Shown here in pieces: positions 51,065 through 59,562 of a stretch of 64,000 nucleotides of DNA. The DNA is taken from the NCBI GenBank assembly GCA_029099685.1, contig JAQXOO010000022.1, positions 1 through 64,000 on the forward strand, read 5' to 3'. Each line of letters begins with the position of its first letter. The stretch's first letter is position 1. The notes below the pieces were generated by a model. The model did no database searches. It was given only the letters and a program-made list of their open reading frames with translations, and had not been told where the DNA came from. Source of the DNA: Clostridia bacterium. Lineage in GTDB: Bacteria > Bacillota > Clostridia > Oscillospirales > Butyricicoccaceae. The position numbers were made by a program, and so were the translations under genes.

Positions 51065-52273
51065 ATGGGCTTTGCGTTTGAATATGGCTCTGACACGACG
51101 GTAGCCATCCGCGTGGTTGGCGTGGGCGGCGGCGGCGGCAACGCCGTCAACCGAATGATCACCGGAGGCGTCCGGGGCATCGACTTTGTAGCGATCAATA
51201 CGGACAAGCAGTGTCTCAACTATTCCGCCGCCACCATGAAGCTGCAGATCGGCGACAAGCTGACCCGCGGCCTGGGCGCCGGCGGCAACCCCGAAATGGG
51301 CCGCAAGGCCGCTCAGGAGAGCGAGGATGAGATCCGCAAGATGCTGGAAGGGGCCAATATGGTCTTTATCACCGCCGGTATGGGCGGCGGTACCGGCACC
51401 GGCGGCGCGCCCGTGGTGGCCCAGATCGCCAAGGATATGGGCATCCTCACCGTGGGCGTGGTCACCCGGCCCTTTAATTTCGAAGGCCGCCGCCGCATCG
51501 ACCAGGCCAACGCCGGCATCTCTGAGCTGAAGGAAAAGGTGGACGCCCTGGTGGTCATCCCCAACGAGCGACTGAAGCTGGTCTCTGACCAGAAGATCAC
51601 CTTCCAGAACGCCTTTGAGGTGGCGGACAACGTGCTGCGCCAGGCGGTGCAGAGCATTTCCGAGCTGATGACCGTCCCCGGCCTGATCAATCTGGACTTC
51701 AACGACGTGGCCACCATCATGCGCAACGCGGGCTTCGCCCATATGGGCATGGGCCGCGCCTCCGGCAAGGACAAGGCTGCCGAGGCCGCCAAGATGGCCA
51801 TCGAAAGCCCCCTGCTGGAGACCTCCATTGCCGGCGCCCGGGGCGTGCTGCTGAACATCACCGGTTCCCCCGACATGGGTCTGGAAGAGGTGGAGCAGGC
51901 TGCCTCCATGGTGCAGGAAGCCGCCCATCCCGACGCCCACATCATTTTCGGCGCCGCCATCGATGAGGGCCTGGATGACGAGATCCGCATCACCGTGGTG
52001 GCCACCGGCTTCGACAACCAGCCCACCGGCTTGGCCAAGCCCGCCGTTGGGGAGCAGGACAAGCCCGCTGCCCAGGCAGATGCGCCTCAGGCTGCCGACG
52101 AGCAGAAAAACGACCTGGAGGTGCCCGCCTTTGTCAACATGATGCGGGAGCCCGCCAAGGAAGCGCCCCGCGCCGTGGCGGAGGACGTCCAGCAGCCTGC
52201 CCAGCAGACCAAGAAAAAGCGCGAGCACGATCCCTTTGACGACATTCTGAGTATGTTCCGGGACAAAAACTGA
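51065..52273 (+). CDS. ftsZ: Cell division GTPase FtsZ
   Basis: 402-residue tubulin homologue forming the Z ring. It has [18 protein letters not shown], the tubulin signature [13 protein letters not shown], the T7 loop [11 protein letters not shown], a variable linker, and a C-terminal peptide [14 protein letters not shown] in place of the more common IPxFL type. The RBS is GGAGG before the ATG. Confidence 0.98.
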   Translation: MGFAFEYGSDTTVAIRVVGVGGGGGNAVNRMITGGVRGIDFVAINTDKQCLNYSAATMKLQIGDKLTRGLGAGGNPEMGRKAAQESEDEIRKMLEGANMVFITAGMGGGTGTGGAPVVAQIAKDMGILTVGVVTRPFNFEGRRRIDQANAGISELKEKVDALVVIPNERLKLVSDQKITFQNAFEVADNVLRQAVQSISELMTVPGLINLDFNDVATIMRNAGFAHMGMGRASGKDKAAEAAKMAIESPLLETSIAGARGVLLNITGSPDMGLEEVEQAASMVQEAAHPDAHIIFGAAIDEGLDDEIRITVVATGFDNQPTGLAKPAVGEQDKPAAQADAPQAADEQKNDLEVPAFVNMMREPAKEAPRAVAEDVQQPAQQTKKKREHDPFDDILSMFRDKN

Positions 52274-52304
52274 CGGTACATAACCACCATCCCATATACA
52301 GCGG

Positions 52305-52337
52305 AACGCCCGAAGGACAGCCATTCGGGCGTTTTCC
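52305..52337 (+). terminator. Terminator of the dcw cluster after ftsZ
   Basis: AACGCCCGAA (52305-52314) pairs with TTCGGGCGTT (52324-52333), followed by TTC. Confidence 0.9.
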
Positions 52338-52393
52338 TGTTTAGGATCCCCAGGCGGATATACGGCACGGAACCGTGCCTTATATTAGATTCC

Positions 52394-52533
52394 TACAAAG
52401 ATAAAAACGCATCGCGCACCCGTCCGGTGCGCCAGAGCTGGTCGGTAGCCCAGCCGTCTGAAGCGAACGCTTCAGGTAAGTAACCTGCCCCTCCGGGTTG
52501 TCCGTTCTTTGTAAGCAGCACATTTCAGGAGGG
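52394..52533 (+). promoter_or_regulatory. yjdF-motif riboswitch
   Basis: A closing stem TACAAAGA (52394-52401) with TCTTTGTA (52506-52513) encloses several hairpins: GCGCACC/GGTGCGC (52414-52432), GCTGG/CCAGC (52437-52454), TGAAGCG/CGCTTCA (52459-52474) and AGGT/ACCT (52474-52486). It sits directly before yjdF. The yjdF motif is known to sense azaaromatic compounds. The segment CCCTCC (52489-52494) is complementary to the ribosome binding site GGAGGG (52528-52533), so ligand-dependent control of translation is likely. Confidence 0.85.
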
Positions 52534-52540
52534 CTTCGTT

Positions 52541-52957
52541 ATGGACGTTGTTTACGGAAAGCTGACGGTATTTTTTGAAGACCCCTTTTGGGTCGGTGTG
52601 TTTGAGCGGGTGGAAAACGACAGGTTGTCCGCGTGCAAGATCACATTCGGGGCAGAACCCAGGGACTGTGAGGTATGGGCGTTTGTTCTGAAGAATTACT
52701 GCCTGCTCAGGTTCAGTCCGGCTGTGGAGGCCGCTGTAAGGAGCACGCCGGTCAACCCCAAAAGGATGCAGCGGGAAGCGCGAAAGCAAAGCCTGCAGTC
52801 CGGGGTGGGCACAAAATCGCAGCAGGCGCTGCAGCTGCAGCGGGAAGAAACCAAACTGGAGCGCAAAATCATCAGCCGGACGCAAAAAGAGGCTGAAAAA
52901 CAGCGCCGGTTTGAGAAAAAGCAGCACAAGCGAAAGGAAAAGCACAGGGGCCGGTAA
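52541..52957 (+). CDS. yjdF: YjdF family protein (DUF2992)
   Basis: 138-residue protein of the YjdF family: an N-terminal domain MDVVYGKLTVFFEDPFWVGVFER...VWAFVLKNYCLLRFS and a highly basic, coiled C-terminal tail (QREETKLERKIISRTQKEAEKQRR...KKQHKRKEKHRGR). The family's function is not established; riboswitch control links it to aromatic or DNA-intercalating compounds. It starts after AGGAGGGC and its last codons lie in its terminator. Confidence 0.9.
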   Translation: MDVVYGKLTVFFEDPFWVGVFERVENDRLSACKITFGAEPRDCEVWAFVLKNYCLLRFSPAVEAAVRSTPVNPKRMQREARKQSLQSGVGTKSQQALQLQREETKLERKIISRTQKEAEKQRRFEKKQHKRKEKHRGR

Positions 52958-52973
52958 GGCCTCTGTGCTTTTT
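52938..52973. terminator. Terminator overlapping the end of yjdF
   Basis: AAAAGCACAG plus GGCC pairs with GGCC plus CTGTGCTTTT (one G-T wobble) around GGTAA, followed by T. It should work for yjdF and for the convergent GNAT gene. Confidence 0.92.
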
Positions 52974-53006
52974 ATCGATTTGCCGTTCCCCAGGGGAAAG
53001 CGGTCC

Positions 53007-53546
53007 TTATTTCCGGTCCTCTTTCAAAATACCGTACAGTACCGCGTCGTGAAAAACACCGTTTTTGCAGTACTTCTGGCGGGCATAGCCTTCCTTCGTC
53101 ATGCCGGCCTTTTCCATCACCCGGCCGCTGGCAGGGTTTTCGGCAAAATGGTCGGCCTCCACCCGGTTCAGGCCCAGCTCGTCAAAAGCGAAGTCGATCA
53201 CCCGGCGCAGCACCTCGGTCATATAACCCTTGCCCCAGGCGCGCTCCGCCAGATAATAGGCCACCGTTCCGCCCAGGTGGCGGCGGTTGACCGTCAGACT
53301 CATGCGGCCGATGCACACGCCCTGCTCCCGGATGGCCCACTGGAAAAAGTCCTCGTGGACGGCATAGCCTTCTTCCAGCCGCCGGAGGATATCCCGGACC
53401 TCCTCCAGCGGTGTGCCGGGCTGGAGCAGCAGGTTGCGGCACACCGCCTCGCTGCTGAACAGGTCCCGGCAGACAGTCTCCGCATCGGCCTGGGTGAAGC
53501 GGTCCAGGGTCAGGCGCGGCGTGTGCAGAACAGGGGTGTTTTCCAT
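53007..53546 (-). CDS. GNAT-family N-acetyltransferase (RimJ/RimL-like)
   Basis: 179-residue acetyltransferase. It opens TPRLTLDRFTQADAE, the RimJ/RimL-type start. The acetyl-CoA motif region is AYYLAERAWGKGYMTEVLRRVIDFAFDELGLNRVEADHFAENPASGRVMEKAGMTKEG. The substrate (ribosomal protein or small molecule) is not known. It starts 12 bases after the metal exporter gene, so the two are probably co-transcribed. Confidence 0.9.
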   Translation of the reverse strand: MENTPVLHTPRLTLDRFTQADAETVCRDLFSSEAVCRNLLLQPGTPLEEVRDILRRLEEGYAVHEDFFQWAIREQGVCIGRMSLTVNRRHLGGTVAYYLAERAWGKGYMTEVLRRVIDFAFDELGLNRVEADHFAENPASGRVMEKAGMTKEGYARQKYCKNGVFHDAVLYGILKEDRK

Positions 53547-53558
53547 GGCTGTCCTCCT

Positions 53559-54407
53559 TTAAAATACCAGCTGCACCGCCAGGCCGCACAGGGCGGAGAT
53601 CAGGTACAGCGTCAGGGCGATCTGGCCGTTTTCCCGGCGGGAGCGGTTCATTTTCAGCAGCACCGCCAGGCCCAGCCCCGCACCGGAGCACAGGCCCGCC
53701 AGCAGCGCGCCGAAGCTGAGACTGCCCGCCAGATAGAGCTGGGTCAGCAGCACCGAGGCGGCGCAGTTGGGGATCAGGCCTACCAGCGCGGCGGCAAAGG
53801 GCTGCAGCACGCTGCCCTTCAGCAGGATGGCGGAAAGCAGGTCCTCGCCCAGGGTATGCATGGCCAGACACAGCAAAAAGTTCAGCAAAAACAGGAACAG
53901 GGCGATGTGCCCGGTGTGCCACAGGGCGGGCTTCAGAATGCCGCTGCTCTCGTCGCAGCCGCAGTGCTCGCACAGGTCATGGAGCTGCCGGGGGCGGCCC
54001 CATTTTTTCATGCACAGGTCCACCGCGAAGCCCGCCGCCACGCCGATGACCACTTTTGCCAGCAGCAGGGGCAGGATCATGCGCCGCCCTTCCGGCAGGC
54101 CCAGCAGCAGCGGCAGCGCCTCGTCAGAGGTGGACAAAAAGACCGCCAGCAGAGTGCCCCGGCTGATGAGTCCGGCGGCGTACAGGTTGGAGGCGCTGGC
54201 CGAAAAGCCGCACTGGGGGATGCAGCCCAGCGCCGCGCCCACCAGCGGCCCGGCCTTTCCCATGCCGGAGATGGCCTTTTCCATCCGGGCGGACTGGTAG
54301 TGCTCCGCGGCCTCCATCAACAGATAGGCCAGGAACAGAAAGGGCAGCGCCGCCGCCGTGTCGATGAGGGCGTGGTGCAGGGATTCCAGAAAAATTTCAA
54401 ATGTCAT
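53559..54407 (-). CDS. Putative 10-TM metal/arsenic exporter (ArsP_2-like)
   Basis: 282-residue polytopic membrane protein with two related halves: GCIPQCGFSASASNLYAAGLISRGTLLAVF and GLIPNCAASVLLTQLYLAGSLSFGALLAGL. This duplicated P-x-C motif is typical of the family annotated as putative manganese or arsenic efflux protein. A cytosolic loop DLCEHCGCDES could bind metal. The substrate is not proven for any close member I can name. The ATG follows GAGGTAGCACT. Confidence 0.82.
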   Translation of the reverse strand: MTFEIFLESLHHALIDTAAALPFLFLAYLLMEAAEHYQSARMEKAISGMGKAGPLVGAALGCIPQCGFSASASNLYAAGLISRGTLLAVFLSTSDEALPLLLGLPEGRRMILPLLLAKVVIGVAAGFAVDLCMKKWGRPRQLHDLCEHCGCDESSGILKPALWHTGHIALFLFLLNFLLCLAMHTLGEDLLSAILLKGSVLQPFAAALVGLIPNCAASVLLTQLYLAGSLSFGALLAGLCSGAGLGLAVLLKMNRSRRENGQIALTLYLISALCGLAVQLVF

Positions 54408-54438
54408 AGTGCTACCTCGGAAAAACTCATATTAATAT

Positions 54439-54468
54439 ATTATACTATGCCCAAATATCAAATTGCAA
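54439..54468 (-). promoter_or_regulatory. Promoter of the exporter-GNAT unit
   Basis: On the minus strand TTGCAA (54463-54468), 18 bases, TATAAT (54439-54444), in an AT-rich stretch. Confidence 0.6.
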
Positions 54469-54582
54469 GCGGCATTTCCGCAAAATTCCGCATCCGGCGG
54501 GACACAGGGCCGGCTCCCTGCCCGCCGCCCGGCGGGAGGTCTCTTCCGCCAGGTGAGAATATGCACCAAAACACGCCTGTTT

Positions 54583-54630
54583 TCTTGTGTATTTTGTGTA
54601 TTGCTTTTTGTACAACTACAAGATATAGTT
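54583..54630 (+). promoter_or_regulatory. nrdJ promoter with candidate NrdR boxes
   Basis: ACTACAAGATATAGTTT (54614-54630) resembles an NrdR box and covers a -10 TATAGT (54623-54628). TTGCTT (54600-54605) is a matching -35 at 17 bases. A weaker box-like sequence, CTTGTGTATTTTGTGT, begins at 54583, 31 bases upstream, which is the usual tandem NrdR spacing. Repression by NrdR is inferred. Confidence 0.55.
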
Positions 54631-54672
54631 TATGACATGGGAAATTTTAAGAAAATAAAGGAGATATGAACG

Positions 54673-56958
54673 ATGGCAATGTCCGATATCAGCAGCAATG
54701 CCATGGAGGTACTCAAGCGCCGTTATCTGGCAAAGGATGAAAACGGCAAGCCGGTGGAGACGGTGGAGCAGATGTTCCGCCGGGTGGCTGACGCGGTGGC
54801 CGCCGCCGACGGGAAATACAGCCAGCAGGCCAGCATCCGGGGCTTGTCCGATGAATTTTTCGAGCTGATGACCAGCCTGCGCTTTCTGCCCAACTCCCCC
54901 ACCCTGATGAACGCCGGCCGGCCCCTGGGCCAGCTTTCCGCCTGCTTTGTCCTGCCCATCGGCGACAGCATGGTGGAGATCTTTGACACCGTGAAAAACG
55001 CCGCCCTCATCCACCAGTCCGGCGGCGGCACCGGCTTCAGCTTCAGCCGCCTGCGCCAGGCGGGCGCCACGGTGCGCTCCACCGGCGGAGTGGCCTCCGG
55101 CCCGGTGAGTTTCATGCGGGTGTTTAACATGGCCACCGAGGCCGTCAAGCAGGGCGGCACCCGCCGGGGCGCCAACATGGGCATCCTGCGGGTGGACCAT
55201 CCCGATATCGAGGAGTTTATCCGCTGCAAGAAAAACAACGCCGACATCACCAATTTCAACATTTCCGTGGGCCTTACCGAGGCCTTTATGCAGGCGGTGG
55301 AGAGCGGCTCTGATTATGACCTCATCGATCCCCGCACCAAAAAGCCCTGCGGCCGGAAAAACGCCCGGGCGCTGTTCGACGAGATCGTGGACGCCGCCTG
55401 GTCCAACGGCGAGCCGGGCATCATCTTCCTGGACCGGCTCAACCGGGACAACGTGGTGCCCTCCCAGGGGGAGATCGAGTCCACCAACCCCTGCGGCGAG
55501 CAGCCTCTGCTGCCCTATGAGAGCTGCAACCTGGGCTCCATCAACCTGACCAAAATGCTGCGCAGGACCGAAAACGGATGGGAGATCGACTATCAGCTGC
55601 TGCGGGACACCATCACCCTGGCGGTCCACTTCCTGGACAATGTCATCGATGTGAACAACTACCCTCTGGAGGAGATCGGAAAGGTCACCCGCTCCACCCG
55701 GAAGATCGGCCTGGGCGTCATGGGCTTTGCCGACCTGCTGCTGTATCTGGGCATCCCCTATGATTCCAACGAGGGCGTGGACCTGGCGGAGCACCTGATG
55801 GGCTTCATCAACGACTGCGGCCACCGGGCCAGCCAGGAGCTTGCCGCCATCCGGGGCAGCTTCCCCCTGTTTGACGAGAGCATCTACCGGGACGGCCCCG
55901 CCCTGCGCAACGGCACCGTCACCACCATCGCCCCCACCGGCACCATCAGCATGATCGGCGGCTGCAGCTCGGGCATCGAGCCCATCTTTGCCTTTGCCTA
56001 TATCCGCAATGTCATGGACAACACCCGCCTGGTGGAGGTCAACCCGGTGCTGCTGCAGGTACTGAAGGACCGTGGCCTGTATTCCGAAGCCCTGATGGAG
56101 CGCATCGCCCAGGAGGGCTCCATCGCCCATATCGAGGAGATCCCCGAGGACATCCGCCGGGTGTTCGTCTGCGCCCACGATGTGTCCCCCCTGTACCACA
56201 CCCGGATGCAGGCGGCCTTCCAGCGGCACACCGACAACGCCGTGTCCAAGACGGTGAACTTCCGCCACGACGCCACCCGGGACGAGGTGGCCGAGGTCTA
56301 CCGCCTGGCCTATCAGCAGGGCTGCAAGGGCGTCACCATCTACCGCGACGGCAGCCGGGACAGCCAGGTGCTCAACATCGGCAAGGTCTCCGGTGACAAG
56401 GAGGAGGCCCCTGAAGCCCCCGTTTACGCGGAGGTCAAGCCCCGTCCCCGCCCCGCCATCACCCAGGGCTTTACCGAGCGGGTGAAGATCGGCTGCGGCA
56501 ACCTGTATATCACCGTCAACTATGATGAAAACGGCATCTGCGAGGTCTTTACCTCCACCGGAAAGGCTGGCGGCTGTCCCAGCCAGAGCGAAGCCACCGC
56601 ACGCCTGGTTTCCGTGGCCCTGCGCTCGGGCATCTCGGTGGATGAGATCTATGACCAGCTCAAGGGCATCCGCTGCCCCAGCACCATCCGCCAGCAGGGC
56701 ATGAGCTGTACCTCCTGCCCCGACGCCATCGCAAAGGTGGTGGCCAAGGTGGCCCGGTATATCGAGGAGAACAAGTCCGGCGCTGTCCCCCAGCCGCTGG
56801 AGGCGGAGCGCCGCACCCCGGTGACCCACGGGCCCAAGGCTGCGAGCGCCGATATTCCCTCGGACAATATGCGTTTCTGCCCGGAATGCGGCGCCAAGCT
56901 GGAGCATGAGGGCGGCTGTGTCATCTGCCGTTCCTGCGGCTTCTCCAAGTGCGGTTAA
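54673..56958 (+). CDS. nrdJ: Adenosylcobalamin-dependent (class II) ribonucleoside-diphosphate reductase
   Basis: 761-residue enzyme that makes deoxyribonucleotides using B12 as radical source. It has NSPTLMNAG, GGGTGFSFSRLR, QGGTRRGANMG, the active-site NPCGEQPLLPYESCNLGSIN and GTISMIGGCSSGIEP. A C-terminal redox/zinc segment contains MSCTSCPDAI, and a zinc ribbon CPECGAKLEHEGGCVICRSCG closes the protein. The start is nine bases after AAAGGAG. Confidence 0.97.
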   Translation: MAMSDISSNAMEVLKRRYLAKDENGKPVETVEQMFRRVADAVAAADGKYSQQASIRGLSDEFFELMTSLRFLPNSPTLMNAGRPLGQLSACFVLPIGDSMVEIFDTVKNAALIHQSGGGTGFSFSRLRQAGATVRSTGGVASGPVSFMRVFNMATEAVKQGGTRRGANMGILRVDHPDIEEFIRCKKNNADITNFNISVGLTEAFMQAVESGSDYDLIDPRTKKPCGRKNARALFDEIVDAAWSNGEPGIIFLDRLNRDNVVPSQGEIESTNPCGEQPLLPYESCNLGSINLTKMLRRTENGWEIDYQLLRDTITLAVHFLDNVIDVNNYPLEEIGKVTRSTRKIGLGVMGFADLLLYLGIPYDSNEGVDLAEHLMGFINDCGHRASQELAAIRGSFPLFDESIYRDGPALRNGTVTTIAPTGTISMIGGCSSGIEPIFAFAYIRNVMDNTRLVEVNPVLLQVLKDRGLYSEALMERIAQEGSIAHIEEIPEDIRRVFVCAHDVSPLYHTRMQAAFQRHTDNAVSKTVNFRHDATRDEVAEVYRLAYQQGCKGVTIYRDGSRDSQVLNIGKVSGDKEEAPEAPVYAEVKPRPRPAITQGFTERVKIGCGNLYITVNYDENGICEVFTSTGKAGGCPSQSEATARLVSVALRSGISVDEIYDQLKGIRCPSTIRQQGMSCTSCPDAIAKVVAKVARYIEENKSGAVPQPLEAERRTPVTHGPKAASADIPSDNMRFCPECGAKLEHEGGCVICRSCGFSKCG

Positions 56959-56976
56959 GACCATAAATCAGCATAA

Positions 56977-57012
56977 AAATCCCCCGGAACGCCGTTCCGG
57001 GGGATTTATTTT
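56977..57012 (+). terminator. Terminator after nrdJ
   Basis: AAATCCCCCGGAA pairs perfectly with TTCCGGGGGATTT around CGCCG, followed by ATTTT. Confidence 0.93.
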
Positions 57013-57027
57013 ATGTAAGTTTGGCCG

Positions 57028-57104
57028 TTATTGCCCTTTTGCCAACAGCTGGAGGATCTGAACGGCGTTGCTTTCCGCACCCTTGCGCACTTGGTCGCCG
57101 CAGC
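57028..57104 (-). pseudogene. Duplicated 3' fragment of asd
   Basis: In the asd frame the minus strand encodes CGDQVRKGAESNAVQILQ then LLAKGQ and a stop. This is the C-terminal end of Asd with one substitution (A to E). It corresponds to 57217-57293 at a constant offset of 189 bases. Homology stops abruptly upstream. Most differences from the intact gene are synonymous (for example GTG CGC AAG GGT against GTC AGA AAA GGC), so this is a tail from a diverged asd allele rather than a decaying fresh copy. Confidence 0.85.
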
Positions 57105-57107
57105 GTT

Positions 57108-57134
57108 CCCCAAAAAACCTGCGGTTTTCCGGGG
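57108..57134 (-). terminator. Hairpin within the asd downstream region
   Basis: On the minus strand CCCC-GG-AAAACC pairs with GGTTTTTTGGGG, a possible terminator for hom-lysC-asd located between the intact and fragmentary asd ends. Confidence 0.5.
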
Positions 57135-57199
57135 GCCCCGACGGAATGGGATCTTGCCCGGATGAACCGGTCAAGACCCTGCGCCGGACTGCCGGCGGG

Positions 57200-57298
57200 C
57201 TGGTGCTGCGGCGGGTTTACTGCCCCTTTGCCAACAGCTGGAGGATCTGAACGGCGTTGCTTGCCGCGCCTTTTCTGACTTGGTCGCCGCAGCACCAG
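57200..57298. repeat. 14-base inverted repeat around the end of asd
   Basis: CTGGTGCTGCGGCG (57200-57213) is the exact reverse complement of CGCCGCAGCACCAG (57285-57298). One arm is inside the asd coding end and the other lies after its stop, 71 bases apart. It could fold in the mRNA or mark the recombination event that left the asd fragment. Confidence 0.7.
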
Positions 57299-58224
57299 AG
57301 GGTCAGGCCCCGGTCAGAGGTCAGGTCATCCCGGACCCGGCCCACCCAGACCAGATCCTGGTCAGAGGTATCCAGCGGCGTGGGATAATCCCGGCCCTCG
57401 TAGTCCTCGATGAGCTTGCAGCCGGGGAAGGCGGCGATGGCGGCGTTGGCCTGTTCCACGCTGACCTTTTCCCGGGTCACCAGAGAGACCGAGATGGAGT
57501 GGGACCGCATCACCGGCACCCGGACACAGGTGCAGGTGACCTTCAGCTCCGGCAGATGGAGGATCCTGCGGCCCTCGTTCTGCATCTTCATCTCCTCGGC
57601 GGTATAGCCGTTTTCCAGCTTGTCGCCGATGTGGGGGATGACGTTCAGGGCGATCTGGTGGGGGAAGGTCCTGCGCTCCACCGGACGGCCCTCTGCCAGG
57701 GCAGACATCTGCGCCTCCAGCTCCACCAGGCCGGCCTGGCCCGCGCCGGAGACCGCCTGATAGGTGCAGGCCACCATGGTCTCGATGGGCGACAGCTTGT
57801 TGACGGCGGCCACCGCCATCAGGGTAATGATGGTGGAGCAGTTGGGGTTGGCGATGATACCCTTGTGGTTAAAAGCGTCGGCGCCGTTGACCTCGGGCAC
57901 CACCAGGGGCACGTCTGGATCCAGACGGAAGCTGGAGCTGTTGTCCACAAACACCGCGCCGGCCTTTACGATGGCGGGGGCAAACTTTTTGGCCATGCCG
58001 CCGCCCACGGCGCCCAGGACGAAATCCATGCCCTCGAAGCTGCTTTCGCAGGCCTCCTCAACGGTGATGTCCCGCCCCTTGAAGAGGACGGTGCTGCCCG
58101 CGCTGCGGGCGCTGGCCAGGGGCCGCAGCGTCTTTACCGGAAAATCATACTCCTCCAAAACCTTGAGCATCTCGCGGCCCACAGCGCCGGTGGCGCCCAA
58201 AACAGCCACATTGTATTCTTTCAT
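57217..58224 (-). CDS. asd: Aspartate-semialdehyde dehydrogenase
   Basis: 335-residue NADPH enzyme reducing aspartyl phosphate to aspartate semialdehyde, the branch point to lysine/DAP, threonine and methionine. It has VAVLGATGAVGREML, the active-site cysteine in ANPNCSTIITLMAV (NCSTI), and the substrate-binding RVPVMRSHSISVSLV with its histidine. It ends LWCCGDQVRKGAASNAVQIL. AAAGGAG precedes the ATG. Third gene of hom-lysC-asd. Confidence 0.96.
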   Translation of the reverse strand: MKEYNVAVLGATGAVGREMLKVLEEYDFPVKTLRPLASARSAGSTVLFKGRDITVEEACESSFEGMDFVLGAVGGGMAKKFAPAIVKAGAVFVDNSSSFRLDPDVPLVVPEVNGADAFNHKGIIANPNCSTIITLMAVAAVNKLSPIETMVACTYQAVSGAGQAGLVELEAQMSALAEGRPVERRTFPHQIALNVIPHIGDKLENGYTAEEMKMQNEGRRILHLPELKVTCTCVRVPVMRSHSISVSLVTREKVSVEQANAAIAAFPGCKLIEDYEGRDYPTPLDTSDQDLVWVGRVRDDLTSDRGLTLWCCGDQVRKGAASNAVQILQLLAKGQ

Positions 58225-58242
58225 GGAAAAAACTCCTTTCGC

Positions 58243-59559
58243 TCATCCCGCGAATCCGTCGTACAGCACGCGGATGGCGGTCTCAAAATTGTTGTTGTCC
58301 ACGCCCACGATGATGGAGATCTCGTCGGCGGCCTGGTTGATGATGCGGATGTTGACGCCGTGCTCGCCCAGCGCCTGGAAGATCTTTCCGGAGGTGCCGG
58401 GACGGTAGGTCATCTTGCGGCCCACCACCGCCACCAGGGCAATGCTGTCCTGGATCTGCACGTCGTCGGGCAGGCAGGTCTTTTGAATGTCGCCCACCAC
58501 GTCGAACAGGCGGTCGCCCAGCGCGGCGGAGGAGGCCACCAGGGCAAAGGAATCCAGCCCCAGGGTGATGTGCTCCACCGGCACATGATAACGCTCCAGC
58601 GTCTCCAGCGCCTGCCGCAGTACCGCGCTGGAGCTCATGTTGTGCTTGCGCACCGTCAGAATGGTGAAATTCCGCCGTCCGGCGATGCCGGTGATAAAGC
58701 GGTCCCGGTTCTCGTTTTGCCCGTCGATCTTTTCCACGATCATGGTGCCGGGGTCCTGGGGCCGGTTGGTGTTGCGGATGTTCAGGGGGATGCCCTTGTC
58801 CTTCACCGGCTGGACGGAATCCTCGTGGAGCACCGAAGCGCCCATAAAGGCCAGCTCCCGCAGCTCGCTGTAGGTGATGTGCTCGATGGGGGAGGGGTTT
58901 TCCACGATGCGGGGGTCGGCCATCAGGATGCCGGACACATCCGTCCAGTTCTCGTACACGTCCGCGTCCACGGCGGCTGCCGCCAGCGCGCCGGAGATGT
59001 CGCTGCCGCCCCGGGTCATGAGTTTCAGCTTGCCGGTGGGCAGGCTGCCGTAAAAGCCGGGGATCACCAGCCCGCAGCCCTTTTGCGCGGCGGCGCGGAT
59101 GGCGGCGTAGGTCTTTTCCAGGTCAAACCGGCCGTCAAAGCCGAAGAACACACAGTCCGCGGCGTCCAGGAACTCATAACCAAGATATTCCGCCATCAGC
59201 CGGGCGGTGAAATATTCGCCCCGGGACACCAGCTCATCCACAGGCGTTTCCTTGTTCAGCCGGGCGCGGAGCGCGGCAAACTCCCCCTCCACGTCATAGG
59301 TCAGGCCCAGGCTGCTGCGTATCTGGGCAAAGCGGTCCTGGATGGTCTGCAGAATGTCCTCGCAGGACACGCCGTAGGTCAGATGGGCGTGACACAGGTA
59401 CAGCAGGTCGGTGAGCTTGTGGTCATCGGAGCTGCGCTTGCCCGCGGCGGAGACCACCACCACCCGGCGGGAGGGATCGGCCTCCACAATGGCTTTAACC
59501 TTTTGGAACTGTTCGGCTCCCGCCACAGAGGAGCCGCCGAATTTTGCAACTTTCAGCAT
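58243..59559 (-). CDS. lysC: Aspartokinase
   Basis: 438-residue aspartate kinase. The N-terminal kinase loop is VAKFGGSSVAGAEQF, the catalytic and substrate segments LMTRGGSDISGALAAAAVDAD are present, and two C-terminal ACT domains follow (FTILTVRKHNMSSSAV and VAVVGRKMTYRPGTSGKIFQALGEHGVNIRII). The domains suggest feedback by lysine and/or threonine; which one cannot be read. It starts three bases after the hom stop. Confidence 0.96.
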   Translation of the reverse strand: MLKVAKFGGSSVAGAEQFQKVKAIVEADPSRRVVVVSAAGKRSSDDHKLTDLLYLCHAHLTYGVSCEDILQTIQDRFAQIRSSLGLTYDVEGEFAALRARLNKETPVDELVSRGEYFTARLMAEYLGYEFLDAADCVFFGFDGRFDLEKTYAAIRAAAQKGCGLVIPGFYGSLPTGKLKLMTRGGSDISGALAAAAVDADVYENWTDVSGILMADPRIVENPSPIEHITYSELRELAFMGASVLHEDSVQPVKDKGIPLNIRNTNRPQDPGTMIVEKIDGQNENRDRFITGIAGRRNFTILTVRKHNMSSSAVLRQALETLERYHVPVEHITLGLDSFALVASSAALGDRLFDVVGDIQKTCLPDDVQIQDSIALVAVVGRKMTYRPGTSGKIFQALGEHGVNIRIINQAADEISIIVGVDNNNFETAIRVLYDGFAG

Positions 59560-59562
59560 CTG

